Positions 47,112-56,603 of a DNA stretch of 64,000 nucleotides are shown here, one piece after another. This DNA comes from Bacillus spongiae (lineage in GTDB: Bacteria; Bacillota; Bacilli; Bacillales; Bacillaceae_K). Position numbers and translations under genes: made by a program. Position 1 is the first letter of the stretch. Every line of letters begins with the position of its first letter. The stretch is taken from positions 40,738 through 104,737 of the forward strand of contig NZ_JBBAXC010000016.1 of the NCBI RefSeq assembly GCF_037120725.1, written 5' to 3'. Below the pieces are notes generated by a model. The model did no database searches and was not told the origin of the DNA. It saw only the letters and a program-made list of their open reading frames with translations.

Positions 47112-47639
47112 ATGTCAGTAGAAAATCAAAACCAACTTCCAAATCCAGAAGGTGAGATCATTCAATCTAAAGATCAATCAGTAGCTACTTCAGAGAATGC
47201 AAAGGCGAAAGATTTCTTTATAGGTGCACTTGTTGGAACGATTGTTGGTGCCTCGACAGCATTGTTTTTAGCTCCTAAAGCCGGAAAAGAATTACGAAAT
47301 GATGTGAATACTCAAGCGTCTAATCTTAAAGCAAAAACAACTGTTTTAAAAGATTCGGCTGTGGAGAAAGGGAATGACTTAGCAGCTGCTGCAAAAGAGA
47401 GAACAGCAATCATTAAAAAAACTGTTCAAGAATCTAATTTAGTTGAGAAAGTAAAAAAGATGAGAAACATGAAGGAAGATTCAATTCCGGAAGAATCCAA
47501 AATCAATGCTGAAGATAATACCCCAGTTGGAGAAGAAAATCGATTAATAGACAATTCATCCTCCCCTAATTTGACTGAAGAAGTTAATACAGAATCAATG
47601 GTAGACAGTACAGAAACTGAGAAGAATATCGTTATTTAA
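47112..47639 (+). CDS. ytxH: general stress protein YtxH
   Basis: A 175-residue protein with a YtxH domain: FFIGALVGTIVGASTALFLA then PKAGKELRNDV, i.e. a hydrophobic glycine-zipper segment and the family's PKAGKELR. A long hydrophilic helical tail follows. The ATG at 47112 is 8 bases from GGGAG. It is 22 bases after ytxG and so part of the same operon. Confidence 0.87.
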   Translation: MSVENQNQLPNPEGEIIQSKDQSVATSENAKAKDFFIGALVGTIVGASTALFLAPKAGKELRNDVNTQASNLKAKTTVLKDSAVEKGNDLAAAAKERTAIIKKTVQESNLVEKVKKMRNMKEDSIPEESKINAEDNTPVGEENRLIDNSSSPNLTEEVNTESMVDSTETEKNIVI

Positions 47640-47670
47640 TTTGAAGGTCCTTAAATGAATAGGTGAAGGA

Positions 47671-47706
47671 CAAGGCGATGAAATTTATTCATCGTCTTTG
47701 TTATTT
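47671..47706 (+). terminator. weak terminator after ytxH
   Basis: CGATGAA (47676-47682) with TTCATCG (47688-47694) and A/T-rich extension, then TCTTTGTTATTT. It may partly stop ytxGH transcription before ytxJ. Confidence 0.4.
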
Positions 47707-47793
47707 AAACGTTATAAATTTACACTTTCAACTAAATAATAAATTCTAGAGAGTGAAAAAATGGTGAATAAAACATAAGATGGAGTGTGACCG

Positions 47794-48105
47794 ATGCAAA
47801 AAGTACAGAGTGTTGAAGAATTTGAAAACTTATTAGAACAAGAAGGTCGTTTTTTCTTTTTCAAACACAGCTTAACATGTCCGATCAGTGGCAATGCTTA
47901 CAATCAATATCAGACGTTTACAAGTGGAATAGATGAACCAAGTTATTATTTAGCAGTGCAAGAAGCAAGAGCATTATCTAATTATATTGCCGAGAGGTTT
48001 GGCATTCGACATGAGTCACCACAAGCTTTTTTATTTGAAAAAGGAGAGCCTATTTGGAATGCTTCTCACAATCGAATTACAAAAGAAGCACTTATGAAAT
48101 TATAA
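47794..48105 (+). CDS. ytxJ: bacillithiol-system redox protein YtxJ
   Basis: A 103-residue thioredoxin-fold protein (DUF2847) with a single active cysteine, C29 in HSLTCPISG, consistent with monothiol bacilliredoxin-like chemistry. PQAFLFEKGEPIWNASHNRIT is typical. A longer spacer (155 bases) than in the ytxGH pair and a possible terminator suggest its own promoter. The length fits the family. Confidence 0.87.
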   Translation: MQKVQSVEEFENLLEQEGRFFFFKHSLTCPISGNAYNQYQTFTSGIDEPSYYLAVQEARALSNYIAERFGIRHESPQAFLFEKGEPIWNASHNRITKEALMKL

Positions 48106-48133
48106 AGTTATTTGGTGAAAGGTTTCTAGTGTA

Positions 48134-48170
48134 GAAAGAGAGGGGAGGAAATCATCCCCTCTCTTTCTTA
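48134..48170. terminator. bidirectional terminator, ytxJ and FtsA-like gene
   Basis: GAAAGAGAGGGGA (48134-48146) and TCCCCTCTCTTTC (48155-48167) are perfect 13-bp arms with an 8-base loop and T-rich flanks. Confidence 0.9.
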
Positions 48171-48177
48171 CTTTAGG

Positions 48178-50331
48178 TTAATGGATAGCATCAGGCCAGT
48201 GAATTTCTAATGCATCACCAGCTTGAATTTGGTTGTAAAAGGTTGTTGCTTCCCCGTTTTTTAGTAAATGAAAGTTTCCCCCTGCATTTTTCGGCATATT
48301 CACTTCAATATGCCTGAATAAATCTTGGAAGATAAAATTAGAGTTTTCAAGTGTTTTGTATGAAATGGAATCACCTGAACAAATGATTGAATGATCCTCT
48401 AATTCTTCTCCATTCCTATAGGCTACGATTTGTTTCTTTGATAATTTTACTTCTTGTCCATTAAACGTAATGACGATATGTTGGTCTCTAGGTAAATATT
48501 TTTTTTCACAAATGTCCTTCCAAGTTACTTCTTTTGGAGAAATGAAGTTAATTTTATCTCCCTCGCTAGGAATATAGCTTGATTTTACTTCTTGTCCATT
48601 AGCCATTACTTTGCTTGAGAAAATGGGGAAATAAGTCTTTTTTCCATTAAGAATGATGTGAAATTGGTGTAGTGATACTTGCCAAGACTCTTGATTGTTC
48701 TGGATTAAATCTCTTAAAGAAGAGTGTTCGATAATGGTTATATTATCTCTATCGATTACGGGTTCGTTTTTCTCAACCTTTTCACCATTTTTTAATACAG
48801 TGACAGGTATTTGAATCAGTTTATCATTAATATATATAGTTTTCGGGCATGAATAATCAACTAAGTCGCTAATCGTAATGCTAGCTGAAAGTCCATCTTT
48901 TCCTGTTTTAATCGTTAATTCATCATTATTTGAAATCGGCGTATCGAATGAGCAAGGTTCCCCATTAATTAAAATAAGGGGTGCTTCACCATATTGGCCA
49001 GGGATGGTTACCGTTTGATCATTTATTTGTATCATCATAGCCATCCCTGGTTTACCATATAATTTGGAAATTTTTAAGCCCGTGGCTAATAGACAATCTC
49101 CTACCGTCAGCGTTTTAACTTCAAATAAACGAACCGGTTGACTATTCACATAGGCTGTTACATATTGAACAGGTGCCTTCTTTGCTGCAATGGCAATACC
49201 AATCGGTGTAACGAGCTCAGGTCCGTATTTTTCTTCAGTATTGAATTCAATGTGTTCAATGGCACTGATTCCTCTAAGAGCAACACGATTTTCTGGAAGA
49301 TTAAGCGCAGTTGCTAAATAGCTTGCTAACTCAGGCGTTTGACTACCTCCTCCAACGAGCATAACGGCTTTAGGGGGCCGACCTTGATTTAATTGGGTAA
49401 TTTCCGTTGCAATGGTGTGGGCTAAATGGTGTATGGAGTTTGATATTTGTGCTATTAACTCATTTCTTGATATTTTTGAGGAATAGCCTAAAATATCGGT
49501 ATACTCAATCGAGTCATTTTCTGAAACGGATCGCTTCGTTATTTCGGCAGAAGGAAAATCTAGTAAAAGGGCATCACTAATTGCCTCTGTAATTTCATCC
49601 CCAGCTGTTGGGACCATTCCGTAGGCTGTAATGGTTCCCCCTTCCGTTATAGCAATATCAGACGTACCTGCTCCAATATCAATGAGAGCTACATTTAAGC
49701 GTCTCATCGAAGGTGGTATTAACACATTGATAGCCGCAATTGGTTCAAGAGTTAAAGCTTCCATTTCTAAGTTTGAACGTTTGAGGGCAGAAAGCAATGA
49801 TTCAACGACAATTTTTGGTAAAAAAGTGGCAATAATTTTGACCGTAGCGGTATGACCTTGTTGATCAACAAGGCTGCCAATTTCTTCATCATCTAATTTA
49901 AAATGAAGAACAGAATAACCAACGCAATAGTAGTGAATACTATTTTCTGCCTGTTGTTTTTCAGCAGCAAGTGCTTGAGCCTGTTGAACTGCACTTAGTT
50001 CTAAATGGAGAATGTCATCTTGCGTCATTAAAGGTTTTCCATGTATATCAATGGATGATTGAGCCAATTGGGTTTTTAATGCACGACCAGCAGCAGCTAC
50101 GCATACTTTTGTAAGAGGCCCATGTCTTTTTTCCAATTGTTGTTTCACTTTTATAATGGTTTCACTTACTGCTAAAACATCATGTATTTGGCCATCTACC
50201 ATTGCGCGTTCTTTATGTTCAATAGAAAGTACTTCAACAATCTTGAAAAAGTTATCTTTTTCTTCTAAAATAATCCCAACTACCGACCTCGTCCCTATGT
50301 CTAACGCAAAGATCTTTTTCTCTGTTTGCAT
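48178..50331 (-). CDS. FtsA-like actin-fold protein with repeated C-terminal modules
   Basis: A 717-residue protein. Residues 1 to about 385 form an actin/FtsA-type ATPase: phosphate 1 ALDIGTRSVVG, phosphate 2 LIDIGAGTSDIA (about 217-228), adenosine VGGGSQTPELASYLA. The rest, 385-717, is unusual: segments with NGE or NGQ followed by GD or N-D and I-x-I recur at residues about 456, 515, 578, 640 and 691, giving a period near 60 residues and a beta-grasp-like look. No membrane segment is seen. AGTGGGGG precedes the ATG at 50331. Division, cell-wall or chaperone roles are possible; I do not know the function. Confidence 0.75.
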   Translation of the reverse strand: MQTEKKIFALDIGTRSVVGIILEEKDNFFKIVEVLSIEHKERAMVDGQIHDVLAVSETIIKVKQQLEKRHGPLTKVCVAAAGRALKTQLAQSSIDIHGKPLMTQDDILHLELSAVQQAQALAAEKQQAENSIHYYCVGYSVLHFKLDDEEIGSLVDQQGHTATVKIIATFLPKIVVESLLSALKRSNLEMEALTLEPIAAINVLIPPSMRRLNVALIDIGAGTSDIAITEGGTITAYGMVPTAGDEITEAISDALLLDFPSAEITKRSVSENDSIEYTDILGYSSKISRNELIAQISNSIHHLAHTIATEITQLNQGRPPKAVMLVGGGSQTPELASYLATALNLPENRVALRGISAIEHIEFNTEEKYGPELVTPIGIAIAAKKAPVQYVTAYVNSQPVRLFEVKTLTVGDCLLATGLKISKLYGKPGMAMMIQINDQTVTIPGQYGEAPLILINGEPCSFDTPISNNDELTIKTGKDGLSASITISDLVDYSCPKTIYINDKLIQIPVTVLKNGEKVEKNEPVIDRDNITIIEHSSLRDLIQNNQESWQVSLHQFHIILNGKKTYFPIFSSKVMANGQEVKSSYIPSEGDKINFISPKEVTWKDICEKKYLPRDQHIVITFNGQEVKLSKKQIVAYRNGEELEDHSIICSGDSISYKTLENSNFIFQDLFRHIEVNMPKNAGGNFHLLKNGEATTFYNQIQAGDALEIHWPDAIH

Positions 50332-50366
50332 GTTGTCCCCCACTTTTATAATTAGTAATTTACTTT

Positions 50367-50382
50367 AACGCTTAAAAGCGTT
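50367..50382. promoter_or_regulatory. 7-2-7 inverted repeat upstream of the FtsA-like gene
   Basis: AACGCTT-AA-AAGCGTT. It lies 36 bases before the start codon and may be an operator. It resembles a cre site only weakly. Confidence 0.4.
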
Positions 50383-50472
50383 TAATAATTAAAGAATTTT
50401 TCGTGACATTTGATTATATATGAATTATAATGTTTTTTATCATCTATTTTAAAAGTATCATAAATTGTCGGA

Positions 50473-50501
50473 TTGAAAAATATCATATCCGGTTATATCA
50501 T
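50473..50501 (+). promoter_or_regulatory. sigma-A promoter of aroA
   Basis: TTGAAA (50473-50478) and TATCAT (50496-50501), spacer 17. The aroA start follows 66 bases after. Confidence 0.65.
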
Positions 50502-50566
50502 GTGATAATAAGTATAGTGTTGTTTTTTCAGTTAATGTGTAAATGAATTTGGAAAGGGTGCTTAAA

Positions 50567-51643
50567 GTGAGCAATCAAGAATTAGATCAACTTAGAAAAC
50601 AAGTCGATGAAATGAACTTAAAACTATTGGAGCTTATAAATGAAAGAGCGACAATTGTCCAAGAAATCGGGAAAGCTAAAGAAAAACAAGGGATGAATCG
50701 ATATGATCCTGTTAGAGAAAGAGGTATGTTAGACCTTATTACCGATCATAATGATGGACCATTTGAAAATTCAACTATTGAACATATTTTCAAGGAGATT
50801 TTTAAAGCTGGATTAGAATTACAACAAGACGATCATCGTAAAGCATTACTTGTATCTAGAAAGAAGAAGCCAGAAGACACGATTGTTGATATTAAAGGAG
50901 ACAAAATTGGTGATGGACAGCCACACTTCATTTTCGGTCCATGTGCAGTTGAATCCTACGAACAAGTTAAAATTGTCGCAGAGGCCGTCAAGTCAAAAGG
51001 ATTAAAATTACTTCGCGGTGGTGCGTTTAAACCACGTACTTCTCCATATGATTTCCAAGGACTAGGCTTAGATGGTTTAAAAATTTTAAAACAAGTGGCA
51101 GACGAATATGATTTAGCAGTAGTTAGTGAAATTGTTAATCCGGCTGATATTGAGAAAGCAATTGATTACATTGATGTCATTCAGATTGGTGCTCGAAATA
51201 TGCAAAACTTCGAGTTGTTGAAAACTGCAGGAGCTGTGAATAAACCAGTATTACTTAAGAGAGGTTTAGCAGCAACAATTAGTGAATTCATTAATGCTGC
51301 TGAGTATATTATTTCACAAGGAAATGAAAACATTATTCTTTGTGAACGAGGCATAAGAACATATGAGAGAGCAACACGTAATACCCTTGATATTTCAGCA
51401 GTTCCAATCTTAAAACAAGAGACACATTTACCAGTTTTTGTTGATGTTACTCATTCAACAGGTCGTAGAGATTTATTACTACCAACAGCGAAAGCCGCAA
51501 TTGCAATCGGGGCTGACGGGGTAATGGCAGAAGTACATCCAGACCCTGCTGTAGCACTTTCAGATTCAGCACAGCAAATGAACTTAGATCAATTTGACCA
51601 GTTCTATTCTGAACTGCAAAAAGGGATTTCAATTCGCTCATAA
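50567..51643 (+). CDS. aroA: bifunctional DAHP synthase/chorismate mutase
   Basis: A 358-residue enzyme for the first step of the shikimate pathway. Residues 1-90 are an AroQ-type chorismate mutase domain, which also gives feedback control by chorismate and prephenate; the rest is type I beta DAHP synthase with [25 protein letters not shown] and [11 protein letters not shown]. The GTG at 50567 gives exactly the B. subtilis AroA length, with GAAAGGGTG upstream. It ends in a terminator before ccpA. Confidence 0.96.
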   Translation: MSNQELDQLRKQVDEMNLKLLELINERATIVQEIGKAKEKQGMNRYDPVRERGMLDLITDHNDGPFENSTIEHIFKEIFKAGLELQQDDHRKALLVSRKKKPEDTIVDIKGDKIGDGQPHFIFGPCAVESYEQVKIVAEAVKSKGLKLLRGGAFKPRTSPYDFQGLGLDGLKILKQVADEYDLAVVSEIVNPADIEKAIDYIDVIQIGARNMQNFELLKTAGAVNKPVLLKRGLAATISEFINAAEYIISQGNENIILCERGIRTYERATRNTLDISAVPILKQETHLPVFVDVTHSTGRRDLLLPTAKAAIAIGADGVMAEVHPDPAVALSDSAQQMNLDQFDQFYSELQKGISIRS

Positions 51644-51668
51644 AAGCTCCTTAATGGAGCTTTTTTTG
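51642..51668 (+). terminator. terminator of aroA
   Basis: AAAAGCTCC/GGAGCTTTT stem, 5-base loop, then a run of T. Confidence 0.85.
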
Positions 51669-51896
51669 ATGCAACAATTTATGTGTATATGACGATTTAC
51701 ACTTCCTACAATGTACCTCAATTAGACTTTTCTAGTTGATTATGTGAAAAATATATCAAAATAGGGTGATATTCATTGAAGTTCTAGGAACACTATCGTA
51801 TTATAAAAAGCATTAAATGAAATTATACGTAGCGGAATGCTATTTTTGATATAGTGTAAAATACATACTAAGGATATAAAAGGAGTGTTCTTTAAA

Positions 51897-52895
51897 ATGA
51901 ATGTAACCATATATGATGTAGCTCGTGAAGCGAACGTATCCATGGCTACTGTTTCACGTGTAGTCAATGGAAACCCAAATGTTAAACCAGCAACTAGAAA
52001 GAAAGTATTGGAAGTAATTGAGCGGCTTGGCTACCGTCCAAATGCTGTAGCACGTGGGCTAGCAAGTAAAAAAACAACGACTGTCGGTGTAATTATTCCC
52101 GATATTTCCAATATCTTTTTTGCTGAATTAGCAAGAGGAATCGAAGACATCGCGACAATGTATAAATACAACATAATTTTAAGTAATTCAGATCAAAATA
52201 AAGAGAAAGAATTACACTTATTAAATACGATGTTAGGCAAACAAGTAGATGGAATTGTTTTTATGGGTGGAGACATTACAGAAGAGCATGTTGCTGAATT
52301 TGAGCGTTCTCCTGTCCCAATTGTTTTAGCTGGTTCAGTTGAAGAGACGAAAAAGGTTCCATCTGTAAATATTAATTATGAAATAGCAGCTTACGATGCA
52401 GTACAATCCATGATTGAAAAGGGACATACAGAAATTGCATTTGTAAGTGGACCTTTTCACGATACCATTAATAGGCTTTATAAGCTTGAAGGATATAAAA
52501 GGGCATTATCAGATGCAGGTCTTCCTTTCCGAGAAGAATATATAATTGAAGGTGACTATACGTACGATGCTGGAATAGATTCATGGGGTAAGCTGAGTGC
52601 GCTAGATAACAAACCTACTGCTATAATTGTTGGGAATGATGAGATGGCTCTTGGTGTGGTTCATGGAGCTCAAGATAATGATGTACGTATTCCTGAACAG
52701 TTAGAAATCATTAGTTTTGATAATACAAGGCTCGCCTTAATGGTAAGGCCTCAGCTAACAAGTATTGTACAACCATTATATGATATTGGGGCTGTGGCCA
52801 TGAGATTATTAACAAAATATATGAATAAAGAAAAAGTTGACGAAAATATTGTCGTACTTCCTCATAGAATTGAGTATCGTAACTCAACAAAATAA
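51897..52895 (+). CDS. ccpA: catabolite control protein A
   Basis: A 332-residue LacI/GalR regulator that, with Ser-phosphorylated HPr, binds cre sites and controls carbon metabolism. Residues 3-22 contain the helix-turn-helix [20 protein letters not shown], followed by the hinge helix ([11 protein letters not shown]). The core domain matches the 334-residue B. subtilis CcpA. The ATG at 51897 has AAAGGAGTG upstream. Its own targets in this window probably include acsA and acuABC. Confidence 0.97.
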   Translation: MNVTIYDVAREANVSMATVSRVVNGNPNVKPATRKKVLEVIERLGYRPNAVARGLASKKTTTVGVIIPDISNIFFAELARGIEDIATMYKYNIILSNSDQNKEKELHLLNTMLGKQVDGIVFMGGDITEEHVAEFERSPVPIVLAGSVEETKKVPSVNINYEIAAYDAVQSMIEKGHTEIAFVSGPFHDTINRLYKLEGYKRALSDAGLPFREEYIIEGDYTYDAGIDSWGKLSALDNKPTAIIVGNDEMALGVVHGAQDNDVRIPEQLEIISFDNTRLALMVRPQLTSIVQPLYDIGAVAMRLLTKYMNKEKVDENIVVLPHRIEYRNSTK

Positions 52896-52954
52896 TGGTT
52901 TTGTCGATATATAGAATATAGACAAACAATTATTTGATTCTGGGGAGAGAAATG

Positions 52955-53776
52955 ATGAAAAAGCTAGATGTTTTTACGCCAGTTGGACTAGTAATAGGGT
53001 TAGCCTTTATCGCATTTGCAATTATTACAAATGGTGGAGTGACTGGGTTTCAATCATTCATTGATATTCCTGCTGTCATTGTAGTATTTGGTGGTCTAAT
53101 TTCAGCGATACTCGTAAGCTTTTCCTTAAAAGAACTAAAACGAATGATTCCGGTCATTAAAAAAAGTTTTCAAAAGGAAGAGTTTGACTTGAAAGGACTT
53201 GTTCATACGTTTGTGACTCTTTCTGAAAGAGCAAGAAGGGAAGGGCTATTAGCTCTAGAAGCAGAGGTCGAAGATGTCGATGACCCTTTTATTAAAAAGG
53301 GGGTATTATTAGCTGTTGATGGCATTGAGCCTGATGTCATTGTGGATATTATGAATGCTGAGATTCTTGCATTAGAAGATCGTCATCGCCAAGGAAGAAG
53401 TATATTAGAAAAAGCAGGAGAATATGCACCTGCCTGGGGGATGATTGGAACCCTGATTGGTCTCGTTCTAATGTTAAAAAGCTTAAATGACCCGACTACT
53501 TTAGGACCAAACATGGCAATTGCCTTATTAACAACGTTATATGGAACTTTATTGGCAAACTTAGTATTTATTCCAATGGCATCAAAACTTCAAGCGAAAA
53601 CGGAGAAAGAAATATTTGTTAAGCAAATTATTATTGAAGGTGTAATTGGGGTTCAATCTGGACAAAATCCGAAAATTTTAGAAGAAAAATTAAGCGTATT
53701 CTTGCCTAAATCACAACGAAGAGATGAAGAAAGTAATGAGATGGATGGGCAGGAGGCTATCATGAATGAAGCTTAA
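52955..53776 (+). CDS. motP: flagellar stator protein MotP
   Basis: A 273-residue MotA/TolQ-type membrane protein with four segments, a cytoplasmic domain with REGLLALE, and PAWGMIGTLIGLVLML near the third segment. In the MotPS type the ion is sodium. The ATG at 52955 gives the B. subtilis length (272) and follows TGGGGAGAG; ATG 52952 is also possible. It lies 59 bases after ccpA and overlaps motS by 11 bases. Confidence 0.92.
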   Translation: MKKLDVFTPVGLVIGLAFIAFAIITNGGVTGFQSFIDIPAVIVVFGGLISAILVSFSLKELKRMIPVIKKSFQKEEFDLKGLVHTFVTLSERARREGLLALEAEVEDVDDPFIKKGVLLAVDGIEPDVIVDIMNAEILALEDRHRQGRSILEKAGEYAPAWGMIGTLIGLVLMLKSLNDPTTLGPNMAIALLTTLYGTLLANLVFIPMASKLQAKTEKEIFVKQIIIEGVIGVQSGQNPKILEEKLSVFLPKSQRRDEESNEMDGQEAIMNEA

Positions 53777-54512
53777 TCGCAAACCTCTTAAACAACAAAA
53801 GGGTGCGCCAAGATGGATGGTTACATTTTCGGATTTAACCACTTTAATCCTCGTGTTTTTTATTCTGCTATTTTCCATGTCACAAATTGATATCGTCAAA
53901 TTTAAGGCTATTGCGGATTCTTTTAAACAAAAGCAAATATTAGAATTCTACCCTTCAGTTATTCCGTTAGAAAACCCTTCAGCCTCTCCAGATGTTCACA
54001 AAAAAGATGAAATGCTGGACCCTGGTGAGAATCAAAAAGTGGAAGACGGTGTAAATTCATTAAATGAGCTACTGTCTGAAATTAACGAATTTGTAGATGA
54101 TCAAAACCTTAGTGAAGTTGCGGTGGCAACTCGGACTGAACGCGGGGTAGTATTGGTGCTCCAGGAACAAATCCTATTTAATTCTGGTGACGATACTTTA
54201 AGAAAAGAGGCTTATCCATTACTTCATAAAGTAGGGGACTTGTTAACGAAAATTCCAAATGGTGTTAAAGTTGTAGGACATACGGATAGCCGTCCGATTA
54301 ACACGTATAAATACCCTTCAAACTGGGTTTTATCTGGTGCAAGAGCAGGGAGCGTTATCGAATTTTTAGTGGTGAACGAAAATTTGGACCCATCCCGATT
54401 CGCTCTTGAAGGATATGGGGAAACACGACCGATAGCTCCTAATGATAGTCAGGATAACCTACAAAAAAACCGACGTGTTGAATTAGTTATTTTAGATCCT
54501 GAAACTAATTGA
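53766..54512 (+). CDS. motS: flagellar stator protein MotS
   Basis: A 248-residue MotB-type protein. Residues about 18-40 are the single membrane helix, carrying the ion-binding aspartate D23 in TFSDLTTLILVFF. The C-terminal part is an OmpA/MotB peptidoglycan-binding domain (VVGHTDSRPINTYKYPSNW, LEGYGETRPIAPNDS, KNRRVEL). AGGAGG lies 8 bases before the ATG, inside motP. It forms the sodium-type stator with MotP. Confidence 0.92.
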   Translation: MKLNRKPLKQQKGAPRWMVTFSDLTTLILVFFILLFSMSQIDIVKFKAIADSFKQKQILEFYPSVIPLENPSASPDVHKKDEMLDPGENQKVEDGVNSLNELLSEINEFVDDQNLSEVAVATRTERGVVLVLQEQILFNSGDDTLRKEAYPLLHKVGDLLTKIPNGVKVVGHTDSRPINTYKYPSNWVLSGARAGSVIEFLVVNENLDPSRFALEGYGETRPIAPNDSQDNLQKNRRVELVILDPETN

Positions 54513-54531
54513 AAAATATTATGCAATGATG

Positions 54532-54574
54532 AACTGCACCCTACCCTAATACAATGGCAGGTGCAGTTTTCTTT
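54532..54574 (+). terminator. terminator of motPS
   Basis: AACTGCACC (54532-54540) pairs with GGTGCAGTT (54560-54568), followed by TTCTTTT. Confidence 0.8.
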
Positions 54575-54713
54575 TGGGGAAAATGAGAACCTGCTACACA
54601 AGTTCAGATGTGTTCAATTCATTATTTTATCTTAATGGGCTTTATTACGAAATGTTATGATGGTTACTTAAATCGAGTAAGAAACAACGGATTAAGGGAA
54701 AGAAGGAATTAAA

Positions 54714-54748
54714 TATGGGGAAGTGTCTCAGAAGGAGTTTCCCCATAC
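54714..54748 (-). terminator. possible terminator of acuABC
   Basis: TATGGGGAA and TTCCCCATA (54714-54722 and 54739-54747) form a 9-bp stem. The T-rich tail on the minus strand is weak. Confidence 0.45.
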
Positions 54749-54759
54749 TTAAGGGTATA

Positions 54760-55932
54760 TTAAACGGACCTTTGGTTTGTTTGATATTTTTTTATTGGAT
54801 AGAGTAACTTTGAGACAGTTTGGGCATTTTTATCTGTTATTTCATTTTTTCTTGGAATAGGTTTATACATATCAATGGCATCAGTCCAATGAGTCGGTAA
54901 TGGGACCGGTGATTGTTGTTGATATTGTTTAATCCAATCAGAAGGAACTTTGTTCGTGTTTAAATGCTGATCGCTCATTTCTAACCATAATAAGGACCAA
55001 GCTCTCGGAACAACTCGCCAAATATCATAGCCTCCGCCTCCTACAGCAATCCACCTTCCTTCGCAATATTGATGAGCAAGTTGATGAGCGAGCTGAGGAA
55101 TACGTTTGTAAATATCAATGGTTGAATTTAAATGTGTCAAAGGATCATAAAAATGGGCATCTGCTCCATTTTGTGTAATAATCACGTCAGGCTTAAAGTA
55201 AGCTGTTACTGCTGTTAAAGCTTCTTCATAGGATTGTATCCAAGATTCGTCCTCCGTAAAAGCATCTAAAGGAATGTTAAAACAATAGCCATACCCTTTT
55301 CCACTCCCTCTCTCGTTCACTTGTCCTGTACCCGGAAATAAATAACGTCCAGTTTCATGAATCGAAAAGGTGCAGACATTAGGGTCATCGTAAAATGCCC
55401 ATTGAACTCCATCACCATGATGTGCATCGGTATCGACATATAAGACGCGAGCATTATATTTTTCCTGCATATATTTTATCGCAACGGAACTATCGTTGTA
55501 GACGCAGAAACCAGATGCTTTCCCACGAAAGCCATGATGGAGCCCTCCACCAAGGTGCAGAGCATGCTTCGCTCTACCGCTCATTACTTCTTCTACGGCC
55601 TTCAATGTACCTCCTACAAGGAAAGCACTGGCTTCATGCATGTTAGGGAAGATGGGCGTGTCCTCTGTTCCTATTCCATAATTTTCCGAAGTTTCTGAGG
55701 ATAACTCCCCTTTTCCTGCTAATTTGACAGCGTTTACAAAATCGCTGTAATGAATGGAACAAAGCTCTTCATCTGTCGCCATTCGAGGAGAAATTATATC
55801 TTGGTCGCCAATAGCGCCCATACTTTTTAAAAGGTCCACTGTTAGCTTTAAGCGAAATTGATTAAAGGGGTGCTCCTTTGAAAAACAATAAGAAAGCAAT
55901 TCATCAGAATATACAAAAACAGCATTTTTCAT
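54760..55932 (-). CDS. acuC: acetoin utilization protein AcuC (histone deacetylase family)
   Basis: A 390-residue zinc deacetylase, class I/II fold. LHLGGGLHHGF and DTDAHHGDGVQWAF are the zinc and charge-relay motifs; GGGYD occurs near 300. In B. subtilis AcuC removes acetyl groups that AcuA places on AcsA, reactivating it. Its start overlaps the acuB stop by 4 bases. The length matches B. subtilis (387). Confidence 0.94.
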   Translation of the reverse strand: MKNAVFVYSDELLSYCFSKEHPFNQFRLKLTVDLLKSMGAIGDQDIISPRMATDEELCSIHYSDFVNAVKLAGKGELSSETSENYGIGTEDTPIFPNMHEASAFLVGGTLKAVEEVMSGRAKHALHLGGGLHHGFRGKASGFCVYNDSSVAIKYMQEKYNARVLYVDTDAHHGDGVQWAFYDDPNVCTFSIHETGRYLFPGTGQVNERGSGKGYGYCFNIPLDAFTEDESWIQSYEEALTAVTAYFKPDVIITQNGADAHFYDPLTHLNSTIDIYKRIPQLAHQLAHQYCEGRWIAVGGGGYDIWRVVPRAWSLLWLEMSDQHLNTNKVPSDWIKQYQQQSPVPLPTHWTDAIDMYKPIPRKNEITDKNAQTVSKLLYPIKKYQTNQRSV

Positions 55933-56570
55933 GAGGTAACACCTGGCATGTTAGGCCACAAAACAATATGACCCTCTTTTTTCAAACTATGTAATAAAGG
56001 CAGCGGATTCATCGTTTGAATACGAAATACTAGTATTTTATATTTTTCATCCTCGGAATCAGGGTACACAAGGACGCTATGAATATTAACGTTGTGCTCG
56101 TTTAAAATGCGGACGACGTTAAATAACATGCCAGCCTTGTTTTGCACTTTTACTTCAAAATGAGAACCAGGCTGATGTGCTCCAGTTAGCTCGATTAAAG
56201 TGTGTAGTAAATCCGTTTCAGTTATAATACCCACAAGCTTATCTTCTTTAACAATAGGTAGGCAGCTTATTTGGTATTCATAAAAGAGGGCAGCCACTTC
56301 TTCAACAAAATCAAGAGGGTGGCCAGTAATGACATTTGTTGTCATAATTTGCTTGAGTGGTTTTTTAAATTCTTCAACAGAGTGTTTGTTAAAGGTTGAA
56401 GGAGTGGCTTCTTTTACATCACGATCACTGATAATGCCTACAAGCTTATTTGCTGTACAAATTGGGATGTGACGAATAGAGTGAGCTCGCATTACTTCAA
56501 TTGCTTTTTGAATGGTATCTTCAGGAGTTAAAACAGTTATATTTGTCTTCATTACTTGTTCAACAATCAT
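55929..56570 (-). CDS. acuB: AcuB, CBS-ACT domain protein
   Basis: A 213-residue protein with two CBS domains (about 4-60 and 73-130) and an ACT domain (about 138-212). CBS pairs bind adenine nucleotides. AcuB lies in the acetoin operon, but its function is unknown. I used the ATG at 56570, aligned with the B. subtilis start MIVEQ; a TTG at 56576 follows AGGGG more closely. It is 33 bases after acuA. Confidence 0.9.
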   Translation of the reverse strand: MIVEQVMKTNITVLTPEDTIQKAIEVMRAHSIRHIPICTANKLVGIISDRDVKEATPSTFNKHSVEEFKKPLKQIMTTNVITGHPLDFVEEVAALFYEYQISCLPIVKEDKLVGIITETDLLHTLIELTGAHQPGSHFEVKVQNKAGMLFNVVRILNEHNVNIHSVLVYPDSEDEKYKILVFRIQTMNPLPLLHSLKKEGHIVLWPNMPGVTS

Positions 56571-56603
56571 TGTCAAATCAACCCCTTTTGTGTGAATTTC
56601 TCT

